A stretch of 64,000 nucleotides of DNA from Actinoallomurus soli (lineage in GTDB: Bacteria; Actinomycetota; Actinomycetes; Streptosporangiales; Streptosporangiaceae), in the NCBI RefSeq assembly GCF_024055715.1, contig NZ_JAMXMV010000009.1, forward strand, positions 1 through 64,000, written 5' to 3'. The notes under the pieces are model-generated. The model was not told the origin of the DNA and searched no databases. It was given only the letters and a program-made list of their open reading frames with translations. Below are positions 8,030 to 17,514 of the stretch, in pieces. The position numbers and the translations under genes are program-made. The first letter of the stretch is position 1. Every line of letters begins with the position of its first letter.

Positions 8030-8794
8030 TCAGCCCGCGCGGGACTCCACGAGCGCGCCGATCCCGTCGAGGATCCGGGCGAGACCGAACTCGAAGGCGT
8101 ACTCGGGACTGAGGGCGGCCTGGTGAGCCTCGCCCGCGGCGGCGCCCACACGCGCGGCCACGGGATACCGGTCGGCCTCGAAGACGTTCGCGAGCAGCGG
8201 GGCGTGCGCCGCCCACCATTCCTCGTCCGTCATGCCCGTACGGCTCTGCGCCTCGGCCGCCTCGACCAGCAGGCGGGCCGAGCTCACCGCGTGCTGCAGG
8301 ACCAGCGTGAGCGCCGAGTCCATCTCCACGTCGGTCAGCCCGATCCCCTCGACGGCGCGCAACTCCTCGTCGTACTTGGCCAGCGCGTTCGGCCCGAGGG
8401 CCGGGCGGACCGCCGCGACCTGCAGCATCCAGGGGTGCCGCCGATACAGGGCCCAGTTGACGCGGGCGACCTGTCCCAGCCGCTCCCGCCAGCCGCCGGA
8501 CGTCTCCGCCCGGCCCGGCCGGTCGCCGTGAACGGCGTCGACCATGAGGTCGATCAGCTCCGCCTTGCCGGGGACGTACGTGTAGAGCGACATGGCGCCA
8601 ACGCCCAGCCGCTCGGCGACCCGCCGCATCGACAGCGCGGGCAGGCCCTCGGCGTCGGCGACCTCGATGGCGGCCCGCGTGATCTGCTCGATGGTCAGGC
8701 GCGGCTTCGGTCCCCTGCGGGGGCGTGCCTGCACGCCCCAGAGCAGCTCCATGGTCCTCGTGGGGTCGCCGCTGCCGCTGTACTCCGTCGTCAC
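8030..8794 (-). CDS. TetR-family regulator with TetR_C_1-type ligand domain
   Basis: The 254-residue regulator has an N-terminal TetR helix-turn-helix (TIEQITRAAIEVADAEGL, then MRRVAERLGVGAMSLYTYV) and a C-terminal domain of the tetracycline-repressor type (WMLQVAAVRPALGPNALAKYDEELRAVEGIGL). Such proteins commonly repress adjacent drug exporters. The GTG start is supported by the position of the two operator-like palindromes and the divergent ABC operon 100 bp away. The ligand is unknown but is likely a substrate of the linked exporter. Confidence 0.9.
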   Translation of the reverse strand: MTTEYSGSGDPTRTMELLWGVQARPRRGPKPRLTIEQITRAAIEVADAEGLPALSMRRVAERLGVGAMSLYTYVPGKAELIDLMVDAVHGDRPGRAETSGGWRERLGQVARVNWALYRRHPWMLQVAAVRPALGPNALAKYDEELRAVEGIGLTDVEMDSALTLVLQHAVSSARLLVEAAEAQSRTGMTDEEWWAAHAPLLANVFEADRYPVAARVGAAAGEAHQAALSPEYAFEFGLARILDGIGALVESRAG

Positions 8795-8829
8795 CTCGCA
8801 ATTGTCTCCGACCCGTCTCGACGAGCCGA

Positions 8830-8884
8830 ACTCCGTATGCCGTACGGTATTGTTTCCGCGGTTACTCCGTACGACGTACCGAGT
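8830..8884. promoter_or_regulatory. two operator-like palindromes for TetR / ABC exporter
   Basis: At 8864-8884 the arms ACTC-n-GTACG and CGTAC-n-GAGT form a perfect interrupted dyad around a central A. At 8830-8850 a second, partly degenerate copy starts with the same ACTCCGTA and contains CGTACGG. The copies are 34 bp apart and cover the divergent promoter region, consistent with TetR repression of both itself and the exporter. Confidence 0.6.
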
Positions 8885-8896
8885 TAAGGGGATGGG

Positions 8897-9880
8897 ATGA
8901 CCACGACCGACCTGGCCGTCGCCGCCGAAGGACTGCGCAAGCGGTACGGCGACACCGCCGCCCTGGACGGCCTCGATCTCGCGGTGCCCGCCGGCACCGT
9001 CCGCGGGCTCCTGGGGCCGAACGGCGCGGGCAAGACGACGACCGTACGGATCCTGGCCACCCTGCTCCGGCCGGACGAAGGGCACGCGACCGTCGCCGGG
9101 TTCGACGTGCTCGACCGGCCCGGCGAGGTCCGGCCCCGGATCGGCCTGCTCGGTCAGCGCACGGCGGTGGACGAGATCCTCAGCGGCCGGCAGAACCTGG
9201 AGCTGTTCGGGCGGCTGCACCACCTGGGCGCGCGCGCCGCGCGCGCCCGCGCCACCGAACTCCTCGACCGCTTCGGCCTGGGCGACACGGGAGGAAAGCC
9301 CGTCGGGCGCTACTCCGGCGGCATGCGCCGGCGCCTCGACCTCGCCGCGGCGCTCATCCTCGCGCCCGCCGTCCTGTTCCTCGACGAACCGACGACCGGG
9401 CTGGACCCGCGCGCCCGCCTGGAGATGTGGGACGCCGTCCGCGCACTCGCCCGTGAGGGCACCACCGTGCTGCTCACCACCCACTACCTGGACGAGGCCG
9501 ACCACCTCGCCGACACCATCTCCGTGGTCGACCACGGCCGGGTCGTCGCGGAGGGCACGCCCGACGAGCTGAAGTCCCGCACCGGAGACGACCGGATCGA
9601 CGTCGTGGTCCGCGACCCGGCCACGCTGCCGGCCGCCGCCGAGCTCCTGGCCCGCGTCAGCGGGACCACCGCCCACGTCGACCCGGACCTGCGCCGCGCC
9701 GGGGCGCCGGTGCGCGACCGCGCCACGGCGCTCACCGGGATCGTCCAGGCGCTGGCCGACGCGGGGATCGACGCCGAGGACATCGCGCTGCGGCGCCCGA
9801 CCCTCGACGAGGTCTTCCTGCACCTGACGGGACACCGCGCCGGCGAGCCGAACCGGAACGGACAGGAGGTGCCGGCATGA
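8897..9880 (+). CDS. DrrA-like ABC transporter ATP-binding protein
   Basis: The 327-residue ATPase has Walker [11 protein letters not shown] at about residue 40, the signature [12 protein letters not shown], Walker [14 protein letters not shown] and the switch His in TTHYLDEAD. The C-terminal extension ([14 protein letters not shown]) is typical of DrrA, the daunorubicin/antibiotic exporter ATPase. It should form a complex with two copies of the membrane protein encoded immediately downstream (4-bp ATGA overlap). The operon is divergent from a TetR gene with palindromes between, so it is probably drug-inducible. Confidence 0.92.
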   Translation: MTTTDLAVAAEGLRKRYGDTAALDGLDLAVPAGTVRGLLGPNGAGKTTTVRILATLLRPDEGHATVAGFDVLDRPGEVRPRIGLLGQRTAVDEILSGRQNLELFGRLHHLGARAARARATELLDRFGLGDTGGKPVGRYSGGMRRRLDLAAALILAPAVLFLDEPTTGLDPRARLEMWDAVRALAREGTTVLLTTHYLDEADHLADTISVVDHGRVVAEGTPDELKSRTGDDRIDVVVRDPATLPAAAELLARVSGTTAHVDPDLRRAGAPVRDRATALTGIVQALADAGIDAEDIALRRPTLDEVFLHLTGHRAGEPNRNGQEVPA

Positions 9881-10704
9881 CCGTGCACGTCCCCCCGATC
9901 CCCCGGACGCCGGCGGCCCGGCTGCGCTGGGCCCTCACCGACGGATGGACGCTGACCCGCCGCGCCCTGACGCACTGGGCGCGCCGACCCGCCCAGGTCG
10001 TCGTCGGCCTGCTCTTCCCCGTCATGACGGTGCTGATGTTCCGCTACCTGTTCGGCGGGCAGATGCGGGTGCCCGGAGGCGGCGGCTACGCGGAGTTCCT
10101 GCTGCCGGGGATGTACGCGATGACGATGGCGTTCGGGCTGGAGACCACCTTCGCCGCCGTCAGCGGGGACGCGGCCAAGGGCGTCACCGACCGGTTCCGC
10201 TCCCTGCCGATGACCTCATCGGCGGTGGTCACCGGCCGTGCGGTCGCCGACCTGCTGAACTCCGCGCTCGCCCTCGCCCTGATGGTCGCCTGCGGGCTCG
10301 CGGTCGGCTGGCGCTGGCACGACGGCGCGGGGCGGGCTCTCCTGGCGGTGGGGCTGCTGCTGCTCCTGCGCTTCGCCCTGCTGTGGGCCGGGATCTACCT
10401 CGGCCTCGTCGCGGGGAGCCCGGAGCTGCTCGCCGCCGTGCAGATCCTGGTCTGGCCCGTCGGTTTCCTGTCCAACGTCTTCGCCGCGCCGTCCACCATG
10501 CCCGGCTGGCTCGGGGCGATCGCCGAGTGGAACCCGCTGTCGGCCACGGTGTCGGCCGCCCGTGAGCTGTTCGGGAACCCCGGCTGGGGCGGCGGATCCT
10601 GGGCCGCCCGCCACTCCCTCCTGCTCGCCGTCCTGTGGCCGATGCTCATCACGTTCGTCTTCCTCCCCCTGTCCGTACGGCGGTTCCGGCGGCTGAGCCG
10701 CTGA
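9877..10704 (+). CDS. DrrB-like ABC-2 type permease
   Basis: The 275-residue membrane protein has about six transmembrane helices and belongs to the ABC-2 permease family. Features include the region [20 protein letters not shown], the [13 protein letters not shown] loop, and the conserved [17 protein letters not shown] near the C-terminus, which is characteristic of DrrB/daunorubicin-resistance exporters. Start overlaps the ATPase stop by 4 bp, so the two are translated together as an efflux pump. A GC-rich hairpin follows 8 bp after the stop. Confidence 0.9.
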   Translation: MTVHVPPIPRTPAARLRWALTDGWTLTRRALTHWARRPAQVVVGLLFPVMTVLMFRYLFGGQMRVPGGGGYAEFLLPGMYAMTMAFGLETTFAAVSGDAAKGVTDRFRSLPMTSSAVVTGRAVADLLNSALALALMVACGLAVGWRWHDGAGRALLAVGLLLLLRFALLWAGIYLGLVAGSPELLAAVQILVWPVGFLSNVFAAPSTMPGWLGAIAEWNPLSATVSAARELFGNPGWGGGSWAARHSLLLAVLWPMLITFVFLPLSVRRFRRLSR

Positions 10705-10711
10705 CCCGGCG

Positions 10712-10738
10712 CACCGGCCGGCTTCGGGCCGGCCGGTG
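10712..10738 (+). terminator. GC-rich hairpin after the exporter operon
   Basis: CACCGGCCGGC and GCCGGCCGGTG form a perfect 11-bp stem with a TTCGG loop. There is no U-tract, as is usual in actinomycetes. It lies immediately after the permease stop. Confidence 0.6.
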
Positions 10739-10832
10739 GCGCGGGATGCGCACCCCGCCCGTAACCGTGCCGCCGATCAGCGCGCCCCCTCGCGACGTGG
10801 AGCGGCCATGCACCCCGGATAGGGTCCAGATC

Positions 10833-11624
10833 ATGAGTGAATGGATCGAACTGGAGGGCGCGGTCAACGTCCGGGACCTGGGCGGCCTGCCCACCGTCGA
10901 CGGCGGCGCCATCCGCACCGGCGCGCTGCTGCGTTCGGACAACCTGCAGGATCTCACCCCGGCCGACGTCCGCCGCCTGGTGACGGACCACGGTCTGCGC
11001 AACGTCGTCGACCTGCGCAGCGACACCGAGGTGAGCCTCACCGGCCCCGGACCATTGACCCGCGAGCCCACCGTCACGATCCACCACCTGTCGCTGTTCA
11101 GCGAGGGCGGCCGGTTCACCGACGTCGAGGCCGACACGATCGACACCGACAAGGTGCTGCCCTGGCAGGGCCGTCAGGAGGACGGCCCGGAGACCGACCG
11201 CTCCGTCGGCCACTACCTGGGTTACCTCGCCGACCGTCCCGACTCCGTCGTGCGCGCGCTGCGCGTCGTCCCCAGCGGCACGTCGATCGTGCACTGCGCC
11301 GCCGGCAAGGACCGCACCGGCGTCGTCACCGCCTTCGCCCTGTCCGTCGCGGGCGTGCCACGCGAGGAGATCGTCGCCGACTACGCGGCGACCGGCGAGC
11401 GCCTGGAGGCCATCCTCGCCCGTCTGCGCTCCAGCCCCGTCTACGCCCAGGACCTCGACTCCCGGCCCGCCGACACCCACATGCCGCACCCGCAGACGAT
11501 GGAGAAGTTCCTCTCCGTCATCGACGAGCACTTCGGCGGCCCGCTCGGCTGGCTCGAACGCCACGGCTGGACGACCACGGACACCATCGCCCTCCGCGCC
11601 GCCCTCCGCGACGGGAGTCGATGA
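10833..11624 (+). CDS. PtpB-like tyrosine phosphatase
   Basis: The 263-residue protein has the P-loop HCAAGKDRTG at residues 154-163 (Cys155 nucleophile, Arg161), a conserved N-terminal NVRDLGG-x-GGAIRTGALLRSD region and the VVDLRS strand, as in Y_phosphatase3/PtpB-type enzymes, which dephosphorylate phosphotyrosine and sometimes phosphoinositides. The KDRTG form of the loop is typical of this dual/triple-specificity group. No signal peptide is visible. The ATG was chosen because it precedes the conserved N-terminus directly. Its neighbour downstream is a decayed Uma2 gene. Confidence 0.9.
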   Translation: MSEWIELEGAVNVRDLGGLPTVDGGAIRTGALLRSDNLQDLTPADVRRLVTDHGLRNVVDLRSDTEVSLTGPGPLTREPTVTIHHLSLFSEGGRFTDVEADTIDTDKVLPWQGRQEDGPETDRSVGHYLGYLADRPDSVVRALRVVPSGTSIVHCAAGKDRTGVVTAFALSVAGVPREEIVADYAATGERLEAILARLRSSPVYAQDLDSRPADTHMPHPQTMEKFLSVIDEHFGGPLGWLERHGWTTTDTIALRAALRDGSR

Positions 11625-11625
11625 C

Positions 11626-11930
11626 TTTCGGACGATCTGGACGCCCGACCCCCCGGAGCATGTCGAGCTGATGGACGGGGCCCTCGTCCCGAGGTCACCG
11701 CAGACCAAGTTCCACATGCTGATGGTCGACCTGCTCACGGCCGCGCGGCTCGGCATCCGTCCGCCCGGGGTCAGCGGCCCGTCGTCTACACCTACGAGCT
11801 GGATCCGTCCATCCGGGCGTACGTGCCGACGGGCGTCCACCATGGCCGGGTGCGCACGAACATCGGGTTCGAGATCGACCTGGATCTCGACCTCGGCCGG
11901 TACCGTCAGCGCCGACCGGACGATCAATGC
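11626..11930 (+). pseudogene. Uma2-family (DUF820) nuclease remnant
   Basis: Two separated fragments match a Uma2 restriction-endonuclease-like protein. From 11626 the frame reads PPEHVELMDGALVPRSPQTK followed by FHMLMVDLL, the N-terminal Uma2 core. From about 11785 a different frame reads RPVVYTYELDPSIRAYVPTG then VHHGRVRT, the C-terminal segment. The middle of the domain (about 90 residues, including the expected catalytic Asp/Glu-x-Lys strand) is missing and the two parts are out of frame, and no start codon is apparent. The second frame then runs without a stop into the AlkZ-like gene. This is a deletion-derived pseudogene. Confidence 0.75.
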
Positions 11931-11969
11931 GGTCGGAAACCGGCCGCATTGCCCCGTACGGTGCCGATC

Positions 11970-13124
11970 ATGGAGATGCTTCGTTCCCCCGGATCGGCGC
12001 CTGCCGCCTCCACGCCGGCTGCCCACCGGGTCCTCGGCAGCCGCGCGCTGAACCGGGCGCTGCTCGCCCGCCAGATGCTGCTCGCCCGCGAGACCCTGCC
12101 GGCCGTCCGGGCGGTCGAGCGCCTGGTCGCGATGCAGGCCCAGGCTCCGCTCGCGCCGTACGTGGGACTGTGGACCCGGCTGGCGGGGTTTCGGACCGAC
12201 GACCTCGCCCACCGGATCAACGGCCGCGACGCCGTCCGCATCGCGCTGATCCGCGGAACGATCCACCTGCTCAGCGCGGACGACTGCCGTGAGCTGCGCC
12301 CGCTCGTCCAGCCCGTGCTCGACCGCGCCCTCCGGGCCGGTTACGGCCGGCACCTGGCGGGGCTCGACCTCGATGCCGTCGCGGCCGCCGGCCGGGCGCT
12401 CGTCGAAGAACGGCCGCGCACGTTCGCCGAGCTCGGCGCGGCGCTCGGCGAACGCCTGCCGGACCGGGACCCCGGCGCGCTCACCGCCGTCGTACGCACC
12501 CGGGTGCCGCTCGTGCAGCTGCCGCCCCGCGGCGTCTGGGGCAGGGGCGGGCAGGCCGTGCACACGTCGGCCGAGGCATGGCTGGGCCGGCCCCTGGCGG
12601 CGGACCCGTCGCCGGAGGATCTGGTGCTCCGCTACCTCGCCGCGTACGGCCCGGCCTCCGTCAAGGACCTGCAGGCATGGTCGGGCCTGACCCGGCAACG
12701 CGAGGTGGTCGACCGGCTCCGGCCCCGCCTGCTGTCCTTCCGCGACGAGCGGGGCACCGAACTGTTCGACCTGCCCGACGCGCCCAGGCCCGCCCCGGAG
12801 ACGCCGGCTCCCCCGCGTTTCCTCCCCGAGTACGACAACCTGCTCCGGTCGCACGCGGACCGTACCCGCGTCCTCCCGGACGAGCATCGCGGCCGGCTCG
12901 CCACCCCGAACGACTCCCCACGGCCGGTGTTCCTCATCGACGGCTTCGTCCACGGCACCTGGCGGATCGTCCGCGAGCGGGACCGCGCGATTCTCGACGT
13001 CGAGCCGTACACGCCCCTGGCCGCACGGGACCGTACGGCGCTCCTGGAAGAGGGCGCCCGGCTCCTGGCCTTCGCCGCCGACGGTGCCGACCACGCCATC
13101 CGGATCACCGACTCACCGACCTGA
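11970..13124 (+). CDS. AlkZ-like winged-helix (HTH_42) protein
   Basis: The 384-residue protein belongs to the HTH_42 family that includes AlkZ/YcaQ DNA glycosylases, which open interstrand cross-links and remove alkylated bases. The QAQ motif at residues 56-58 (VAMQAQAP) corresponds to the Gln-x-Gln catalytic motif of AlkZ. Tandem winged helices follow (DLVLRYLAAYGPASVKDLQ). The ATG at 11970 is the likely start because the upstream in-frame extension is the Uma2 remnant. Whether it acts on alkylated DNA or protects against a specific genotoxin is not shown; no biosynthetic cluster is next to it. Confidence 0.8.
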   Translation: MEMLRSPGSAPAASTPAAHRVLGSRALNRALLARQMLLARETLPAVRAVERLVAMQAQAPLAPYVGLWTRLAGFRTDDLAHRINGRDAVRIALIRGTIHLLSADDCRELRPLVQPVLDRALRAGYGRHLAGLDLDAVAAAGRALVEERPRTFAELGAALGERLPDRDPGALTAVVRTRVPLVQLPPRGVWGRGGQAVHTSAEAWLGRPLAADPSPEDLVLRYLAAYGPASVKDLQAWSGLTRQREVVDRLRPRLLSFRDERGTELFDLPDAPRPAPETPAPPRFLPEYDNLLRSHADRTRVLPDEHRGRLATPNDSPRPVFLIDGFVHGTWRIVRERDRAILDVEPYTPLAARDRTALLEEGARLLAFAADGADHAIRITDSPT

Positions 13125-13125
13125 T

Positions 13126-13205
13126 GGTTCGCAGTGGCGAACCGATTGCGGACAGGAACCACGAAAAACCGATTGCCTCCGTACGTAACTGCGAACTAGG
13201 TTCGC
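13126..13205. promoter_or_regulatory. paired GGTTCGC/GCGAACC operators of the MarR operon
   Basis: At 13126-13143 GGTTCGC and GCGAACC form a perfect 7-bp dyad (spacer AGTG). At 13191-13205 GCGAAC and GTTCGC form a perfect 6-bp dyad (spacer TAG) five bases before the MarR ATG. Between them AACCGATTGC occurs twice, at 13140 and 13167. Two copies of one half-site family flanking the promoter imply autoregulation by MarR. Confidence 0.65.
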
Positions 13206-13210
13206 CTGCC

Positions 13211-13711
13211 ATGGGCGAGAGGATCGAGGTGGTGGTCCGCGCGGCGAGCCACCTCGCGCAGTCGGCCGCCACGGATGAGGTGGCGGAGGTGGTGGCCCGG
13301 GCGGCGAACAGCCTCGCGCAGCGGATGCGGGCCGAGCGGCCGCGGGACGGGCTGAGCCTGTCGATGGTCAGCGTGCTGTCCCACCTGGACCGGGCCGGGC
13401 CTCTGACGCCGGGGACTCTCGCCGAGCTGCAGAGGGTCGAGCCGCAGACGATGACGCGGACGCTGTCGCGGCTGGAGGAGGAGGGCCTGATCGACCGGGT
13501 CCCCGATCAGGCCGACCGCAGGCGGCTGCGCATCAGGCTCACCGAGGCGGGGCGGCGGCGCCTGGAGGACCATCTGCGGCCGAGGATCGACTGGCTGGCC
13601 CACCGGATGGACAAGCGCCTGACCCCCACGGAGCGGGAGCTGCTGCGGCTGGCCGGCGGGCTGATGGAGTCTCTGGCCTCGTGGGACGACGACCAGGTGG
13701 CCGCCCCGTGA
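13211..13711 (+). CDS. MarR-family regulator of an ABC exporter operon
   Basis: The 166-residue protein has the MarR fold: helix-turn-helix LTPGTLAELQRVEPQTMTRT and the wing DQADRRRLRIRLTEAGRRR. The ATG is five bases after a perfect palindrome. It overlaps by 4 bp (GTGA) with the first ABC gene downstream, so regulator and exporter genes form one operon, an autoregulated layout seen for multidrug exporters. The inducing ligand is unknown. Confidence 0.9.
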   Translation: MGERIEVVVRAASHLAQSAATDEVAEVVARAANSLAQRMRAERPRDGLSLSMVSVLSHLDRAGPLTPGTLAELQRVEPQTMTRTLSRLEEEGLIDRVPDQADRRRLRIRLTEAGRRRLEDHLRPRIDWLAHRMDKRLTPTERELLRLAGGLMESLASWDDDQVAAP

Positions 13712-15545
13712 GCCCGCCGGCCGCGCTGCGGGACTCACCGCGATACCGCGTCCTGAAGGCCCTGGCCGCCGGCTCGCCCGGCCTGCTGACCGGCGCGGTC
13801 GTCTTCATGCTCGCCGAGGGTCTCATCCCCAACCTCGTGCTGATCGCCAGGGGCAGACCGTCGGAGCGATCCCCGCCGCCGTACGGTCCGGGCTGGGCGG
13901 GCCCGACGGGGAGGTGCTGCTGTCCCGGCTGACGGTGGCGGGCCTGGTGTACGCCGTGTCGCTGCTACGCGGGCCGGCGGAGGACGTCCTGACCGCGATG
14001 GTGCAGGCGAAGATGAGCGCGGTCCAGCAGGAACGCCTGATCGAGGCCGTCTGCGCGCCCGCCGGGATCACGCATCTGGAGGACCCGGACGTGCTCGACC
14101 GGCTGGCGTCCGCGCGCGGCGAACTGTCCGCCTACCAGCCCGCCGGAGCCGCGATGACGCTGATCGGGCAGCTCGGCGACCGGCTGTCGGGCGTGGTGGC
14201 CTGCGCCGTCCTCGCGGGCTTCCGGTGGTGGCTGGGGCTGGGCCTGTTCGTGATGTGGCTGCTGGTCCGGCGGCCGCTGCAGGCGCTGGTACGGGCGCGC
14301 GTCGCGACGTTCCGCAAGGCCACCGAGCCGCTGCGCAGAAGCTGGTACTACCTTCACCTGGCGTTCCGCCCGGCCGCCGCGAAGGAGGTCCGGGTGTTCG
14401 GCCTGGGCCCGTGGCTCGTCGGCAACTACCGCGAGCGGAACGCCGAGGCGATGCGGCCCGCCTCCGACGAGATACGGGCGCTGAACGGCCGGATCGCCGC
14501 GTCCACCGTGCTGATCCTGGCCGGGTACGGAACCGCCGCCGTCGCCCTGGGCACGGCGGCGTACGACCGTTCGCTGCCGCTCGGCACGCTCGTCACGATG
14601 CTGACCATGCTGCCCGCCACGATGCAGGTCGGCGGCCTGACGGCGGCCGACGTCGCCGTCGAGACCATGCTGTCCTCCGTCCCCGACCTGGACGCGCTGA
14701 CCACCGACCTGCGGCCCGCTCCCCTCCCCGCGGGCGGGGGGAGGTCCGTGGCCGGACGGCCGCACCGCGAGATCCGGTTGGAGGGCGTCTCGTTCCGGTA
14801 TCCCGGTACCGACCGGAACGTACTCGACGGCCTCGACCTGGTGCTGGAGGCCGGCCGGTCCACGGCCGTCGTCGGCGTCAACGGGGCCGGGAAGAGCACG
14901 CTCATCTCGCTGCTGGCGGCCCTGCGCACCCCGACCGAGGGCCGCGTCCTCGTCGACGGCGTCCCCCTGGAGGAGTTCCCGGTACGGGAGTGGCAGCGGC
15001 ACGTCGCGGCGGTCTTCCAGGACTTCACCCGCCTGCCGCTCACCGCCCGCGAGAACGTCACGATGAGCCTGGGCGGCGAGCCCGCCGACCCGGAGGTCCT
15101 GGCGGCGGTGGCGCGCCGCGCCGGCGCCTCCGAGCCGGTCGCGGAGCTGCCGGACGGATGGGACACCATCCTGTCCGCGCAGTACGACGGCGGCCGGGAC
15201 CTGTCCGGCGGGCAGTGGCAGCGCATCGCCCTCGCGCGGGCGCTGTACGCCGTCGAGCGCGGCGCGGGGGTCCTCATCCTCGACGAGCCGACCGCCCAGC
15301 TCGACGTCCGCGCCGAGGCCCGCTTCTACGACCGTTTCCTGACCATCACCGAGGGCGTCACCAGCCTGATCATCTCGCACCGCTTCTCGACGGTCCGCAA
15401 GGCGGACCGGATCGCCGTCCTCGACGGCGGCCGCATCACCGAGTACGGCGGCCACGACGAGCTGCTGCGGGCCGGTGGCACCTACGCCGAGATGTTCCGG
15501 ATCCAGGCCGCTCGTTTCGCACCGAACCGGGAGGCACGCCGGTGA
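13708..15545 (+). CDS. exporter-type ABC half-transporter, apparent frameshift near N-terminus
   Basis: From the GTG at 13708 the frame encodes a first transmembrane helix (LLTGAVVFMLAEGLIPNLVL). After a G-run at 13850-13853 the reading moves to the frame used by the rest of the gene (GQTVGAIPAAVRSGLGG onward). Adding one G restores a 612-residue protein. It continues with the membrane domain and an ATPase: Walker A GVNGAGKST, signature DLSGGQWQRIALARAL, Walker B VLILDEPTAQLD, H-loop ISHRFST. As given, only an N-terminally shortened product from about 13914 could be made. It is coupled to MarR (upstream) and to the second half-transporter (downstream) by 4-bp overlaps. It could be a sequencing error or real decay. 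Confidence 0.8.
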
Positions 15546-17326
15546 AAGGCACTTCCGCCGTCACGACGCTGATCGGCACGGCCTGGCGGGCGGCGCCCAT
15601 GACGCTGCTGTGGGCGTTCACGGCGGCCACCGTCGGGGCCGTCGCGTCGGCCGCCTTCCCCCTCGGCTTCCACTACATGGTCGACGGGGCACTCGCCCAC
15701 CGCTCCGGCGAGGTCACGTTCGGGGTGGCCCTCGTGGCGATCCTCTTCAGCGTGGCGACGACGCTCACCACCTTGTCGGTCACCGGGAACTGGACGCTCA
15801 CCGACCGCCTCAACCTGTTCGTCTCCGGGCGCATCGCGCTGCTGCTGAGCACCGCGCCCCGGCTGGAGCACTTCGAACACCGGGAGCTGCTGTCGGAGAT
15901 CGACCAGCTCCGCGACGACCGCCGGAGCCTGGCCGCCGCGCCCCGGCAGCTGCTCCGGGCGTGGCAGGTGGTGATCCGGGGCGGCGCGATCATGCTGCTG
16001 CTGGCGACCGTGTACCCGCCCGTCATGCTCATGCCGCTGTTCGGGCTGATCCCCGCGCTCGCCGACCGGCGGGCCGGGCGCGTCCAGGCCCGCACCGGCG
16101 ACGAACTCGCCCCGACCCGGCGGCTGATCGGCGACCTGTTCACGCTCGCCACCACCGCCGAGACCGCCAAGGAACTCCGGACGTACGGCGTCACCGACGC
16201 GCTGGCCGCCCGCCACGCCACGCTCACCGAGGAGGCCCGCCGCCGCGACGTGCGGGGAGCGATCCGCGCCGCGGCGTGGGAGGCCCTGGGCTGGGTCGGG
16301 TACGCCGCCGCCTTCGTCGGCGTCATCATCGTGCTCGTGCTGCGCGCCGCGCACGGGCACACCTCCCCCGGCCAGGTCGTCATGGCCGTGAGCCTGATGC
16401 GACGGGCCCAGCGCCAGGTCGCCGGCGCCTCCGACACCGCCGGATCCCTCGCCACGGCCGTCCGGACCGCCCGGCGGCTGGCCTGGCTCGAGGACTACGT
16501 CGCGGAGGAGACCCGGACGCCCGGCCGGACGCCGGTACCCGACCGCCTCCGTACGGGCATCCGCCTGGAGGGCGTGCGCTTCCGCTACCCGGGAGCGGAC
16601 GAGGACGTCCTGTCCGACCTCACCGTGGACCTGCCGGCGGGGGCGACCGTCGCGATCGTCGGGGAGAACGGCGCGGGCAAGACCACACTGGTCAAGCTGC
16701 TCACCGGCATGTACCGGCCGACCGACGGGCGGATCCTGGCCGACGGCGCCGACCTGGCCGGCCTGTCCCCCGACGAGTGGCGCGCCCGCACCACGGCGGT
16801 GTTCCAGGACTTCGTCCGTCCCAACCTCGTCGCCCGGGAGGCGGTCGGCATCGGCGACCTGCCCCGGATCGAGGACGAGCCGGCGGTGCGCTCCGCGCTG
16901 GCCGCCGCGGGCGCCGACGGCCTGCCGTCCCGGCTGGCCGACGGCCTCGCCACTCCCCTCGGCCGCTGGTTCACCGGCGGCCAGGAGCTGTCCGGCGGGC
17001 AGTGGCAGCGGATCGCGCTCGCCCGCGGCCTGATGCGGGCCGATCCCCTGCTGACCGTCCTGGACGAGCCGACCGCGGCCATGGACCCGGCCGCCGAGGC
17101 CGAGCTGTTCACCCGGTTCGCCGCGCTGGCCCGGGCCGGGCGCCGGGCCGGCGGCATCACCCTGCTCGTCTCACACCGGTTCTCCACCGCGCGCACCGCC
17201 GACCTGATCATCGTGCTCCAGGACGGCCGGATCACCGAGGCCGGTGACCACGAGACGCTGCTCGCCCGCGGTGGCGGCTACGCCGAGTTGTTCACCCTGC
17301 AGGCCAAGGCGTACGAGCCCGGCTGA
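15542..17326 (+). CDS. exporter-type ABC half-transporter
   Basis: The 594-residue protein combines a six-helix membrane domain (residues about 1-310) and an ATPase domain: Walker A GENGAGKTTLVKLL, signature LSGGQWQRIALARGL, Walker B LTVLDEPTAAMD and H-loop VSHRFSTARTADL. The GTG start overlaps the preceding ABC stop by 4 bp (GTGA), so the two half-transporters probably form a heterodimer. Members of this subgroup export peptides, lipids or drugs; no precursor peptide gene is visible nearby. The MarR gene at the operon head suggests inducible efflux. Confidence 0.92.
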   Translation: MKGTSAVTTLIGTAWRAAPMTLLWAFTAATVGAVASAAFPLGFHYMVDGALAHRSGEVTFGVALVAILFSVATTLTTLSVTGNWTLTDRLNLFVSGRIALLLSTAPRLEHFEHRELLSEIDQLRDDRRSLAAAPRQLLRAWQVVIRGGAIMLLLATVYPPVMLMPLFGLIPALADRRAGRVQARTGDELAPTRRLIGDLFTLATTAETAKELRTYGVTDALAARHATLTEEARRRDVRGAIRAAAWEALGWVGYAAAFVGVIIVLVLRAAHGHTSPGQVVMAVSLMRRAQRQVAGASDTAGSLATAVRTARRLAWLEDYVAEETRTPGRTPVPDRLRTGIRLEGVRFRYPGADEDVLSDLTVDLPAGATVAIVGENGAGKTTLVKLLTGMYRPTDGRILADGADLAGLSPDEWRARTTAVFQDFVRPNLVAREAVGIGDLPRIEDEPAVRSALAAAGADGLPSRLADGLATPLGRWFTGGQELSGGQWQRIALARGLMRADPLLTVLDEPTAAMDPAAEAELFTRFAALARAGRRAGGITLLVSHRFSTARTADLIIVLQDGRITEAGDHETLLARGGGYAELFTLQAKAYEPG

Positions 17327-17514
17327 GCCGCCACGCGCGACCGCGGGCCGGGCCTGGCCGGGGCACGCGCCGAGCCGAACGCGCACCGAAGAGCGGACCG
17401 GTCGAGCGGCCACACGCCCCGCGAAGACACGGACCGTCCGAGCAGCCGCAAGCCCCTGCGATGGCGCGGACCGGCCGGACGGCCTTGAAGGAGCCGGCCG
17501 GCCGGGCGGCGTCA

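Noticed and set aside
13708-17326. A lantibiotic/peptide cluster around the two ABC half-transporters
   Set aside because: No precursor peptide, leader peptidase or modification enzyme lies within the operon or its gaps.
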